DNA from: Verrucomicrobiia bacterium
GTDB taxonomy: Bacteria; Verrucomicrobiota; Verrucomicrobiia; JABWAM01
DNA length: 7,010 bases
Assembly (NCBI GenBank): GCA_013360985.1
Contig: JABWAM010000132.1
Span: 1-7,010 of the forward strand
Direction: 5' to 3'
The translations under genes and the position numbers were made by a program. Shown here piece after piece: positions 1 to 6,856 of this stretch. Every line of letters begins with the position of its first letter. The stretch's first letter is position 1. Under the pieces are notes generated by a model. That model saw nothing but the letters and a program-made list of their open reading frames with translations. It was not told the origin of the DNA and did not search any database.

Positions 1-942
1 CAAGCGCGGCGCGCCGCGCGCGCCTGGCCGTTCTTCTGGCGCGCCCATCAATACGCCGGGTTCGCGGCGGCGGCGCTCCCCGGCCGCGGCCTCGAGGCGC
101 AACGCGAGTTCCGTCTGGCAACGCGTCTCGCCCAGGCCAACCCCTCCGTTCCGATCGAGGCCGGCCTTCTCCTGGCCTCGACGAGCCCAGGGGTGGCCCA
201 GAACTTTCTCGAACTCGCGGTCTGGGTCTCCGACATGCCGGCAGTCACGCTCAGCGAAATCCTTGAAGCGCTCCGCGACCAGCCGTCGCTCTTCAAGGCC
301 CTGCTCCAGACCGGACGCACCCGCCCCGAGTGGTGGGTCGCCGCCTGGAACGTCGCGCGCGGACAAAACGATCCCCCGCTCCTTGCGGCGTGGCTCGACG
401 AGGGAGAGCAGGCTTGGCTGGCGGACCCCGCGAACCGCGCGCGCGTGATCCCCGCCCTGCTCGAAGCCGGCCGGGCGCAAGCCGTCGTCGAAGCCTTCCG
501 CTCCGCTCCCCCCTCTTCGCTCATCGAAGCCTACTGGAACGCGCGCGCGCTTCAGGCAAGCGGCGATCCGAAAGGCGCCGCGCGCCTTTACGCCGACATC
601 TGGAGACGGCGGAGCTATCCCTCCGTGGATTTCGCCAACGCGGAAATCCTCTCCGAACAAGCCCTCCTGCGGACACCGGCCGAACCCGCGAACGCCGCGC
701 TCCAAGAAAAGGCGGGGCTCTCGCTCATGCGTCAGACGCGCTACGCCGAGGCCGCCCTCTGCTGGGAACGCCGGCTCAGCCTCGATCCCTCCTCTCCAAC
801 GGCGATCCAGGCCCTCGCCCTGTGCCGTCAGGAAATCGGCGACTGGGGACGCGCCGCCGCGGGCTGGCGTTCCCTGCTCGAAACGAAACTCGACGACCTG
901 AAGGCGGACGCCCTTCGCGCGGCCTCGCGCCAAGGCCCGTGA
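1..942 (+). CDS. TPR-like helical-repeat protein, 3' part (5' end outside window)
   Basis: The frame is open from the first base to a TGA at 940-942, giving 313 visible codons; no start needs to lie inside the window. The C-terminal third looks like tetratricopeptide-type helix pairs. Counting from base 1, these are about residues 176-209 (ends near LYADIWRRR), 232-265 (contains AGLSLMRQTRYAEAALCWERR, ending in the TPR-typical LDPSSP), and 266-295 (ALCRQEIGDWGRAAAGW). The earlier part is also Ala/Leu-rich and helical, with several Trp residues. TPR folds usually mediate protein-protein contacts; no catalytic motif is visible, so the partner and pathway are unknown. GC-rich third positions support real coding. 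The gene ends 18 bp from the convergently transcribed guaA stop, and no terminator with a T-run lies between. Confidence is good for a real gene, moderate for TPR-like, none for a specific function. Confidence 0.8.
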   Translation, partial: QARRAARAWPFFWRAHQYAGFAAAALPGRGLEAQREFRLATRLAQANPSVPIEAGLLLASTSPGVAQNFLELAVWVSDMPAVTLSEILEALRDQPSLFKALLQTGRTRPEWWVAAWNVARGQNDPPLLAAWLDEGEQAWLADPANRARVIPALLEAGRAQAVVEAFRSAPPSSLIEAYWNARALQASGDPKGAARLYADIWRRRSYPSVDFANAEILSEQALLRTPAEPANAALQEKAGLSLMRQTRYAEAALCWERRLSLDPSSPTAIQALALCRQEIGDWGRAAAGWRSLLETKLDDLKADALRAASRQGP

Positions 943-960
943 CGCCGTCGCGCGGGCGGC

Positions 961-2499
961 CTATTCCCACTCGATCGTTCCGGGGGGCTTCGAGGTGATG
1001 TCGAGCACGACGCGGTTCACGCCTTGCACCTCGTTGATGATCCGGTTGGAAATTTTCGCCAGAAGATCGTACGGCGCGCGAACCCAGTCGGCCGTCATCG
1101 CATCCTGGCTCTCCACCGCGCGAAGCGCGACGGCATTTTCGTAGGTGCGCTCGTCGCCCATGACGCCGACGGACTTCACCGGGAGCAGCACGGCGAACGT
1201 CTGCCAGACCTTGTAGTAAAGGCCCGCCTTTTTCATCTCATCCACGACCACCTCATCGGCGTCGCGGAGGACGCGGAGTTTTTCCTCCGTGATCTCGCCG
1301 AGGCAGCGCACGGCAAGCCCCGGCCCGGGGAAAGGCTGTCGCCAGACGACTTCGCGCGGAAGGCCGAGGCGGTCGCCCACGCGCCGCACCTCGTCCTTGA
1401 AAAGCTGGCGAAGCGGCTCCACGAGCCGGAACTTCATGCGCTTCGGGAGCCCCCCGACGTTGTGATGCGACTTGATCAGAGCCGCCGGATTGTTGCCGAT
1501 CGCGATGCTCTCGATCACGTCCGGATAGAGCGTTCCTTGGGCGAGGAAACGGTGCGTCCCGCGAAGCTGTTCCGTCGCGCGCTCGAAGACGCGGATGAAC
1601 TCGTGCCCGATGATCTTCCGCTTGCGCTCGGGATCCGTCACTCCGCGCAAACGGCGGAGAAACGCCGCCGCGGCGTCCACGTAGTGGAGACGGACCTGCA
1701 GGTTGCGCTTCACCAAACGGCGCACGCCCTCCGCCTCATGCTTCCGGAGCAGTCCGTTGTTGACGAAGACGCAGGTCAGTTGCCGTCCAATGGCGCGGTG
1801 CAGCAAGGCGGCCGCCACGCTCGAGTCCACCCCGCCGCTGAGGCCGAGGATGACGTTCTCCCGTCCCACCCGGGCGCGGATGTCGTCGCAGGCTTGCTCG
1901 ATGAAGGAACGCGCCGTCCAGTTTTTGCCGCAGCCGCAGAGGCGGTGGACGAAGTTTTCGAGGATGCGTTTGCCCAGGGGCGTGTGATGCACCTCAGGAT
2001 GAAACTGCAACCCGTAAATCCGCCGCGCCGCGTCCTCGATCGCGGCGTATTCCGAGTTCTCGCTGCGCGCCGCGGCGCGGAAGCCGCGGGGCAGGCGCGT
2101 GAGCTTGTCGCCATGCGAGTTCCAAATCTTCATCTCCCGCGGCAGACCGGAGAAGAGGCGGCATCCCGCCTGCCGCCGCAGGACGCCGGGACCATATTCG
2201 CGCTTCGCCCCGTGGGCGACCTCTCCGCCAAGGTGATACGCCATGAGCTGCATCCCGTAGCAGATGCCGAGCACGGGTTTTCCCAGGTCAAAAAGCGCGG
2301 GATCCAGACGGGGCGCCCGGCGCGCGTAGACGCTCGCGGGGCCGCCGGAGAGAATGATCCCCTTGATCTCGGGATCGGCGAGCCGCGAGGCCGCCGTGTG
2401 ATGCGGCAGGATTTCGGAAAAGACCGCGCACTCGCGAATGCGCCGCGCGATGACCTGGGTGTATTGGCTTCCGAAATCGAGGATGACGATCTTTTCCAT
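961..2499 (-). CDS. guaA: GMP synthase (glutamine-hydrolysing)
   Basis: This enzyme converts XMP, glutamine and ATP into GMP in the cytoplasm, the last step of de novo GMP synthesis. The 512-aa product is the usual full length. Residues 1-190 form a class I glutamine amidotransferase: start MEKIVILDFGSQYTQ, nucleophile Cys80 in GICYGMQ, and His167 and Glu169 in LQFHPEV. Residues about 195-390 are the ATP-pyrophosphatase domain, with P-loop LSGGVDSS at 220-227 and VNNGLLRKHE at 247-255. The C-terminal dimerisation/XMP-binding domain contains QPFPGPGLAVRCLGE and ends in ITSKPPGTIEWE. The ATG at 2499 is chosen because family members begin at this point. An in-frame TTG at 2520 would add seven residues (MLFRLEV) without homology or a ribosome site. 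A GGAGG lies only 2 nt before the ATG, which is unusually close. All catalytic residues checked are present. Confidence 0.98.
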   Translation of the reverse strand: MEKIVILDFGSQYTQVIARRIRECAVFSEILPHHTAASRLADPEIKGIILSGGPASVYARRAPRLDPALFDLGKPVLGICYGMQLMAYHLGGEVAHGAKREYGPGVLRRQAGCRLFSGLPREMKIWNSHGDKLTRLPRGFRAAARSENSEYAAIEDAARRIYGLQFHPEVHHTPLGKRILENFVHRLCGCGKNWTARSFIEQACDDIRARVGRENVILGLSGGVDSSVAAALLHRAIGRQLTCVFVNNGLLRKHEAEGVRRLVKRNLQVRLHYVDAAAAFLRRLRGVTDPERKRKIIGHEFIRVFERATEQLRGTHRFLAQGTLYPDVIESIAIGNNPAALIKSHHNVGGLPKRMKFRLVEPLRQLFKDEVRRVGDRLGLPREVVWRQPFPGPGLAVRCLGEITEEKLRVLRDADEVVVDEMKKAGLYYKVWQTFAVLLPVKSVGVMGDERTYENAVALRAVESQDAMTADWVRAPYDLLAKISNRIINEVQGVNRVVLDITSKPPGTIEWE

Positions 2500-2600
2500 G
2501 ACCTCCAAACGAAAAAGCAAAACGCGCGCCGCATCAAGCCGCGATGCGTCCGAGGAGGCGATCTTTCATCACGGAAAGTTGCGAACGATACGGGCTGATC

Positions 2601-2647
2601 CGCGCGCAAGGCGGAGGAAGGGCGCGTCCGCCGCAGGAAAGCGCGCG
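2601..2647 (-). other. Nested GC-rich hairpin in the presumed guaA leader
   Basis: An outer 7-bp stem pairs CGCGCGC (2601-2607) with GCGCGCG (2641-2647). An inner 6-bp stem pairs GGCGGA (2610-2615) with TCCGCC (2627-2632) around an 11-nt loop. The interior loop between them is asymmetric (2 nt against 8 nt). It lies 102-148 bp upstream of the guaA ATG, so it would be in the guaA transcript if the promoter is further out. It does not match a purine riboswitch that I recognise. In GC-rich DNA the outer alternating CG stem could arise by chance. Confidence 0.35.
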
Positions 2648-2672
2648 GTTCTCCGAAACGAGGTTTGCTCAT

Positions 2673-2687
2673 GGATTAGGGATCGCC
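2673..2687. repeat. 15-bp direct repeat, copy 1
   Basis: GGATTAGGGATCGCC occurs here and again, identical, at 2973-2987, exactly 300 bp downstream. The match is exactly 15 bp; flanking bases differ on both sides. A perfect 15-mer recurring within 300 bp is very unlikely by chance. The two copies bracket the long inverted repeat. They could be a target-site duplication around an old insertion, two binding sites for a regulator, or part of a dispersed repeat family. Confidence 0.85.
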
Positions 2688-2800
2688 CCAAATCCACGGA
2701 TCCGCTCGATTTTCAGAGAGCAACCCTCCTCATCATTATCCATGGAGGATCGGAGGGGTGGGTCGCGTCGAGATTTCCGACTCCCCACAAAAAGGGTGCG

Positions 2801-2902
2801 ACGGCTCGGCCGGCGGTCTCGCCCTCCCTTTCCCCCGTCCGTGCTTGGGAAAAATCCGCTCGGTCGCGAAGCGAGGTAGGGCGAGGCCGCCGGCCGAGCC
2901 GT
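2801..2902. repeat. Long inverted repeat (29-bp arms) able to form a three-way junction
   Basis: The left arm (2801-2829) begins ACGGCTCGGCCGGCGG. The right arm (2874-2902) is its reverse complement at 27 of 29 positions. One of the two exceptions (T2817 against G2886) would be a G-U pair in RNA; the other (C2826 against T2877) is a mismatch. The 44-nt centre holds two smaller stems. One is TTCCC 2830-2834 with GGGAA 2847-2851. The other is CGCTCG 2857-2862 with CG 2867-2868 plus AGCG 2870-2873, with A2869 bulged. There is no T-run directly after the right arm, so it is not a standard intrinsic terminator, and it lies between divergent genes where none is expected. It resembles a REP/BIME or MITE-like palindromic element; that assignment is inference. 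Confidence 0.8.
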
Positions 2903-2972
2903 TGAGTCCAAAAGGTGGCGAGGGCGTCGCAGGTTCTTCGACCGAGGATGGACGCCTCCGCGCCTGATGCGG

Positions 2973-2987
2973 GGATTAGGGATCGCC
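2973..2987. repeat. 15-bp direct repeat, copy 2
   Basis: This is the second identical copy of GGATTAGGGATCGCC (first at 2673-2687). It lies 45 bp before the ATG of the small membrane-protein gene, a distance at which an operator or promoter-proximal site would act. The first copy is 174 bp upstream of the guaA start, on the opposite side. Confidence 0.85.
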
Positions 2988-3031
2988 GTTCGGTCTTGCC
3001 TTGGCCGATTCTCGGCGGTTGAGTGGCGCGG

Positions 3032-3481
3032 ATGCCGAACGCATCCTCTCAACCTTCCGGAGAACCGGCGGACGGGGCGTCCGCAGCATCTCCGGTTCAA
3101 CACGCAACGCCGCCGGTCTTGCCCGCGAACGAGGCGTCCTCCGACGGAAAACCGAAAGCCGATCGGGGCGCGGCCTCTCCGAAACCAGGCCGCAAGCCGT
3201 TTCCTTGGCCGCTCCTCCTCGCCGCGGCGGCGCCGCTCGCCGCCGCCGGCTTGCTCGCGTGGCTCTGGCGGCAGGAGGACCTCTATACCCTGGGGCGCAC
3301 CGGATGGATCTGCGTGAGCGTCGTGCTGCCCGGTTTCAGCGTCATGACGATTCTCGGAGGAGCCGCGCAGTTTCGTCGCCGCCCGATCTTTTCTTCGCTC
3401 GCGCTTCTTTTTGCCGTCGCCACGTTTCTCGCATGCGTCTGGGGCGTGCGACTGGTGACGGAAGCCACGTGGCTGGATTAG
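3032..3481 (+). CDS. Small membrane protein with disordered N terminus and three predicted TM helices
   Basis: The 149-aa product is not recognised. Residues 1-57 are rich in Pro, Ala, Ser and charged residues and are probably disordered. Three hydrophobic stretches follow, about residues 59-79 (WPLLLAAAAPLAAAGLLAWL), 91-113 (GWICVSVVLPGFSVMTILGG) and 119-141 (FSSLALLFAVATFLACVWGV). Short basic segments lie before TM1 (KPGRKP) and between TM2 and TM3 (FRRRP). I prefer this frame to the overlapping frame-1 extension of the kinase ORF because it gives clear membrane segments with GC-rich third positions, while the other gives Arg-rich sequence. A stop at 3020-3022 limits the start to GTG 3023 or ATG 3032; neither has a good ribosome site, and ATG is taken by default. 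It ends 89 bp before the kinase on the same strand, so it may be cotranscribed and act with it. No function can be assigned. Confidence 0.68.
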   Translation: MPNASSQPSGEPADGASAASPVQHATPPVLPANEASSDGKPKADRGAASPKPGRKPFPWPLLLAAAAPLAAAGLLAWLWRQEDLYTLGRTGWICVSVVLPGFSVMTILGGAAQFRRRPIFSSLALLFAVATFLACVWGVRLVTEATWLD

Positions 3482-3570
3482 GTGTTGGCGTCCGCGATCT
3501 TGACGCTTGCGATGGTCTTTCGCGCGCCTACGCTGACGCCGTGAGGGCTTGCCTGAGAGCGTGTCCGGAA

Positions 3571-6153
3571 ATGAAGAGGGCGCGCATCCTCTTCGTTTTC
3601 GGATGCGTTCTGAGGCTGGTTGTCAGTGGGTGCCTCCCCGCAGCGGTCTGGGCGGAGGAACCCGCAAGCGTGCTCTCGGAGTACTCGTTGCGTCGTTGGG
3701 GGGTGGAAGACGGACTGGTGGAATCCGCGGTCCTCTCCGTGAAGCAGGAGGCCGACGGCTATCTCTGGTGCCGCACTCCGCACCACCTGTTCCGATTCGA
3801 TGGAATCCGCTTTCTGGACCTGGGGACGCCCGCCCCCGCGAGTCTCTCACGTCCGCCGCCGGCGACGCCTCCGTTCCCTGTGGGAGAGGATGGCGTTCCG
3901 CTCGCTCCCACCGCCCTGCTTTTGGACGCGGAAGGCGGGCGGTGGGTCGGCACTGCGCGGGGCGTGTTCCGATGGCATCAAGGGCGATGGACCGGACTGA
4001 CGGCGCGCGACGGAATGTTCCCCGAGGAGGTCCACTGCCTCGCGCAAGACCGGGAGGGCAATATCTGGATGGGCGCCGGCGGCGGTTTGATTCGTCTGCG
4101 CCAGAAGCGCGTGAAAATCTTTCGCGCCAGGGCGGGCGGCGAGAGCGAGCCGATCACCGCGCTCCTCGCCGAGGGAGAGAAAAATCTTCTCGTCGGCGTG
4201 GCGGGGAGCGCCCTGTTCGCGGGTCCTCCCGATCGGCTGCGCCCATTTCCCGCGGGCAAACTCTCGGAGAGAGTCACCGTTTCCACGCTCTTGCGCGGAA
4301 AGGACGGGACCTTATGGATCGGAACGCAAGGGGATTCGCTTTGGCGGCAGAGACCGGGCGGTCCCGTGGAAAAAGTGCGTCTCGCGGCGCGAGGAGGCCC
4401 GTCGCCGAGAGGGATCACCGCCCTCTTGGAAGACCGCGCGGGTCGGCTCTGGGTGGGCGCTTGGGAGGGATTGATGCGTCTCCATCCCGAAGGAACGCTG
4501 GCGACGGTTCAGGATCTGCCTTCGGACACGGTGCAGCATCTTTGCGAAGGGCGCAACGGGAGGATCTGGGTGGCCTACCAACGCCGAGGAATCGCCTGCC
4601 TCGATCGCGACGGCCGCTTTCAACTCCAGCGCATCCGCGAGGACGCTCCCGATCTTTGTCCATTCGTGCTCTCCGAGGATGCCGAAGGCACGCTGTGGAT
4701 CGGCGCCTCGGAAGGCCTCGCGCGTTGGAAGAGCGACCAGCGCAACCTGTTCACGGTCGCCAACGGACTGGTAGACCCGGTCATCCTCCAAATTATAGAC
4801 GATGGAGAGGGACGCCTGTGGTTGGGCACCCGTCGAGGCCTCATGTGGGTGAGCAAGAGCGAATTCACGGAGGTCGCCGACGGACGGAAAAGCGTGCTTG
4901 CCGTCCGCCACCTCGGGGAAGAAGCCGGTTTTACGGATGAGGAATGCACGGGCCGCTTCGGCGCGCGCGCGGCGCGGTCCGCCGATGGACGGTTGTGGTT
5001 TCCCACCATGGACGGACTCGCCATGATCGACCCTGCGCAGTTGAACACGGCCATTCCCCCGCCCCGCGTTTATGTGGAAGAAGTCCTCGGCAACGGACTT
5101 CCCGTCGAGAACCGCGACGGACTCTTTCGCGCGCCGCTGGGCGCGCGCGACGTGGAGTTTCGATTCACCGCCCCCGTCTTCAGCGCGCCGGAGCGGGTCT
5201 TCTTCAAGTATCGCCTCAAGGGCTACGATCCCCATTGGTCGAACGCGACGGTTTCGCGGAGTTTGCGTTATTCCCATCTGCCGCCGGGCAGATACCAGTT
5301 CGAGGTGATGGCGCGCGACCGCGACAGCGGCTGGAGCGAGCCGGCGCCGCCGGCGATCCTCATCCTGCCGAGCTATCTCTGGGAAACCGCATGGTTTCGC
5401 GTCCTCGCGGCGGTCGGAGCGATCGGCGTCGCGGCGGTCGGAATCCAGGTTTACTACCGCCGGCAGTCCCTGCGCGAGATTGAGCGGATCGAGCAGCGCC
5501 ACGCCGTCGAGCGCGAGCGCGCGCGAATCGCCCGCGACATTCACGACGATGTCGGCGCGGGCCTGACCGAAATCGCCATGTTGAGCGAGCTCGCGCGGGA
5601 TGCGCGACAGCCGCCGGAGGATCGGAACAAACTCCTCGACGGCATTTTTCGGCGCGGACGCGAGCTTACCCGCTCGCTGAACGAGATCGTCTGGGCGATC
5701 AATCCCGCCAACGACACGCTCGAAAACTTTCTGTCGTACGTCGGCGAATTCGCCCAGGAATTTTTGGGCGCCGCGGGGATTTCCTGCCGCCTCGATCTTC
5801 CGCTCGCTCCTCCCGCGCTTCCGCTGTCCGCCAATATCCGCCATCATCTCCTCCTTGGAGTAAAGGAAGCCCTGCATAACGTGGCGAAACACGCCGGCGC
5901 CGGCGAAGTCCGCCTCGCGGCGCGCATCGAGAACGGGATGTTGACCATGACCATCCAGGACAACGGCCGCGGTTTTGATCCCGAAACGGTCCGGGGAACC
6001 CAACGCGAGCAGGACGGACTGGCCAACATCGCGTCGCGCCTCGCCGAAATCGGAGGACGCCTTCACCGGGAAAGCCGCTCCGGCCAAGGGACCCTCCTGA
6101 TCTTGTCGGTCAAACTCCCGTTCGACGCTTCGCGCGCTCGGGAATCGCACTGA
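3571..6153 (+). CDS. Hybrid-free sensor histidine kinase: beta-propeller, Y_Y_Y, TM, HisKA_3, HATPase_c
   Basis: This 860-aa protein is a membrane sensor kinase of the NarL/DesK-type family. Residues 1-28 look like a signal peptide (KRAR, a hydrophobic core, then AVWA before EE); VSGC near residue 20 also fits a lipobox. Residues about 34-505 carry ten two-component propeller repeats with W-V/I-G-type cores, centred near residues 66, 125, 166, 207, 249, 294, 333, 376, 417 and 476. A Y_Y_Y domain (about 528-598, with FKYRLKGYDPHW) is followed by one TM helix (about 607-627). The HisKA_3 phosphoacceptor is His658 in RDIHDDVGAGLT. The ATPase has an N box (E766-ALHN-770), G1 box DNGRGFD (797-803) and GLANI (816-820). 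No receiver or output domain is fused. ATG 3571 is chosen for the signal peptide although its ribosome site is poor; GTG 3541 is an alternative. It probably phosphorylates the regulator encoded 8 bp downstream. The ligand is unknown. Confidence 0.93.
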   Translation: MKRARILFVFGCVLRLVVSGCLPAAVWAEEPASVLSEYSLRRWGVEDGLVESAVLSVKQEADGYLWCRTPHHLFRFDGIRFLDLGTPAPASLSRPPPATPPFPVGEDGVPLAPTALLLDAEGGRWVGTARGVFRWHQGRWTGLTARDGMFPEEVHCLAQDREGNIWMGAGGGLIRLRQKRVKIFRARAGGESEPITALLAEGEKNLLVGVAGSALFAGPPDRLRPFPAGKLSERVTVSTLLRGKDGTLWIGTQGDSLWRQRPGGPVEKVRLAARGGPSPRGITALLEDRAGRLWVGAWEGLMRLHPEGTLATVQDLPSDTVQHLCEGRNGRIWVAYQRRGIACLDRDGRFQLQRIREDAPDLCPFVLSEDAEGTLWIGASEGLARWKSDQRNLFTVANGLVDPVILQIIDDGEGRLWLGTRRGLMWVSKSEFTEVADGRKSVLAVRHLGEEAGFTDEECTGRFGARAARSADGRLWFPTMDGLAMIDPAQLNTAIPPPRVYVEEVLGNGLPVENRDGLFRAPLGARDVEFRFTAPVFSAPERVFFKYRLKGYDPHWSNATVSRSLRYSHLPPGRYQFEVMARDRDSGWSEPAPPAILILPSYLWETAWFRVLAAVGAIGVAAVGIQVYYRRQSLREIERIEQRHAVERERARIARDIHDDVGAGLTEIAMLSELARDARQPPEDRNKLLDGIFRRGRELTRSLNEIVWAINPANDTLENFLSYVGEFAQEFLGAAGISCRLDLPLAPPALPLSANIRHHLLLGVKEALHNVAKHAGAGEVRLAARIENGMLTMTIQDNGRGFDPETVRGTQREQDGLANIASRLAEIGGRLHRESRSGQGTLLILSVKLPFDASRARESH

Positions 6154-6161
6154 TCTTCGGG

Positions 6162-6809
6162 ATGCCGGTCCACGTCGCCATTGTGGAGGATGACCCTCGG
6201 GTGCGCCGGACGCTGGCGCGCATCCTGAATCGCGCCGGAGACTGCTGTTGCGTCGGAGAATACGGCGCCGCCGAAGAAGCCCTCGACGACCTCCCGCGCC
6301 GCAACCCGCAGGTGGTGCTGATGGACATCGACCTCCCCGGCATGAGCGGCGTCGAATGCGTGCGGCGGCTCGTAGAAAAAGCGCCTGCGACCCAGGTCCT
6401 CATGCTGACCGTCTTCAGCGATGCGGACACGATCTTTGAGGCGCTTGCCGCCGGGGCGGTCGGTTACCTAGTCAAGCCGATCCGCGCCGAGCAGCTCGTG
6501 GACGCGGTGCGCGACGTCTTCGGCGGCGGCGCTCCGATGACCAGCGGCATCGCGCGCAAGGTCGTTCAACTTTTTCAACGCGCCCGCGGCGCCGAGAACG
6601 AGGCGAGCCGGCTCTCCCCGCGCGAGCAGGAGGTCCTGGAACTCCTCGCGCAGGGCTATCTCTACAAGGAAATCGCCGACCGTCTCGACATCCGATACGC
6701 CACGATTCGCACCCACATTGAGCGGATCTACCAGAAACTTCATGTCCGTTCCCGGACCGAAGCCGTCGCGCGCTATCTCGGGCGGGCGGCGCGCGAGAGG
6801 CGTCGGTAG
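6162..6809 (+). CDS. NarL/FixJ-family response regulator (REC + LuxR-type HTH)
   Basis: This 215-aa DNA-binding regulator is the evident partner of the upstream kinase. The receiver domain (about residues 4-120) has the acidic pair Asp10/Asp11, phosphoacceptor Asp55 in VVLMDIDLPGMSG, the conserved Thr83 in LMLTVF, and Lys105 in GYLVKP. The LuxR/GerE-type helix-turn-helix occupies about residues 150-206. It starts LSPREQEVLELLAQG, followed by YKEIADRLDI, the recognition-helix region TIRTHIERIYQKL and HVRSRTEAV. All residues needed for phosphorylation are intact. The ATG lies 8 bp after the kinase TGA, so the two are almost certainly cotranscribed and probably translationally coupled; the upstream sequence TTCGGG is only a weak ribosome site. 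The linker GGAPMTSGIARKVVQ resembles that of verrucomicrobial homologues as I remember them. The target promoters are not known. Confidence 0.96.
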   Translation: MPVHVAIVEDDPRVRRTLARILNRAGDCCCVGEYGAAEEALDDLPRRNPQVVLMDIDLPGMSGVECVRRLVEKAPATQVLMLTVFSDADTIFEALAAGAVGYLVKPIRAEQLVDAVRDVFGGGAPMTSGIARKVVQLFQRARGAENEASRLSPREQEVLELLAQGYLYKEIADRLDIRYATIRTHIERIYQKLHVRSRTEAVARYLGRAARERRR

Positions 6810-6819
6810 TTCTACCGAC
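6802..6819. repeat. Perfect 8-bp palindromic arms spanning the response-regulator stop codon
   Basis: GTCGGTAG (6802-6809) is followed by TT and its exact reverse complement CTACCGAC (6812-6819). The left arm contains the last codon and the TAG stop of the regulator. As RNA it would most likely fold as a 7-bp stem with a GUUC tetraloop. No T-run follows, so it is a poor intrinsic terminator. It may protect the 3' end of the message, or it may be a binding site for a dimeric protein. Confidence 0.6.
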
Positions 6820-6824
6820 TCCCC

Positions 6825-6851
6825 GGAACACGCCTTCGGGCCTACGGTTCC
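6825..6851 (+). other. Weak hairpin with a UUCG tetraloop
   Basis: GGAAC (6825-6829) can pair with GTTCC (6847-6851). Inside it, GCC-TTCG-GGC (6832-6841) forms a 3-bp stem capped by a very stable UUCG loop. The stems are short and separated by unpaired bases, so this is only suggestive. It is the middle of three foldable segments between the regulator and the next gene. Confidence 0.3.
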
Positions 6852-6856
6852 TCCAG

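Larger units (their letters stand above)
2500..3031. other. 532-bp intergenic region between divergent guaA and a small membrane-protein gene
   Basis: No convincing gene is seen here on either strand. Open frames exist, but they translate to Arg/Pro/Ser-rich low-complexity sequence without motifs and run through a long inverted repeat. The region must contain the 5' leader and promoter of guaA (minus strand) and probably those of the 3032-6809 genes (plus strand). I could not assign a -35/-10 pair with proper spacing on either strand. It contains three kinds of structure listed separately: a nested GC hairpin at 2601-2647, a 15-bp direct repeat at 2673 and 2973, and a long inverted repeat at 2801-2902. 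Confidence 0.75.

Noticed and set aside
943..960. Possible terminator between the convergent TPR gene and guaA
   Set aside because: Only a 4-bp GCCG/CGGC pairing with no T-run on either strand; too weak to call.
1024..2598. Long plus-strand open frame antisense to guaA
   Set aside because: It lies opposite a complete, motif-verified guaA; long antisense frames are expected in GC-rich coding DNA, and its translation shows no family motif.
2788..2921. Imperfect direct similarity flanking the inverted repeat (2788-2801 and 2908-2921, 11 of 14 matches)
   Set aside because: Short and imperfect, in A/G-rich sequence; could be chance, though it deserves a look if the inverted repeat proves to be a repeat family.
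2669..3103. Small minus- and plus-strand open frames in the guaA upstream region
   Set aside because: They are Arg/Pro/Ser-rich, lack ribosome sites, run through the long inverted repeat and show no motif.
3500..3534. TTGACG (3500-3505) with TACGCT (3529-3534) as a kinase promoter
   Set aside because: The spacer is 23 bp, too long for a sigma-70 promoter, and the -10 match is poor.
3487..3540. GGCGTC/GACGCC inverted repeat between the membrane-protein and kinase genes
   Set aside because: A 6-bp stem around a 42-nt loop in GC-rich DNA is not distinguishable from chance.
3001..3570. In-frame N-terminal extension of the kinase by 190 residues
   Set aside because: The extension translates to Arg-rich sequence lacking domains, overlaps a frame with three clear membrane helices, and would bury the signal peptide at 3571 inside the protein.
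4312..6150. Long minus-strand open frame (612 codons) antisense to the kinase
   Set aside because: It mirrors the codon structure of a clearly real kinase gene and its translation has no recognisable domain.
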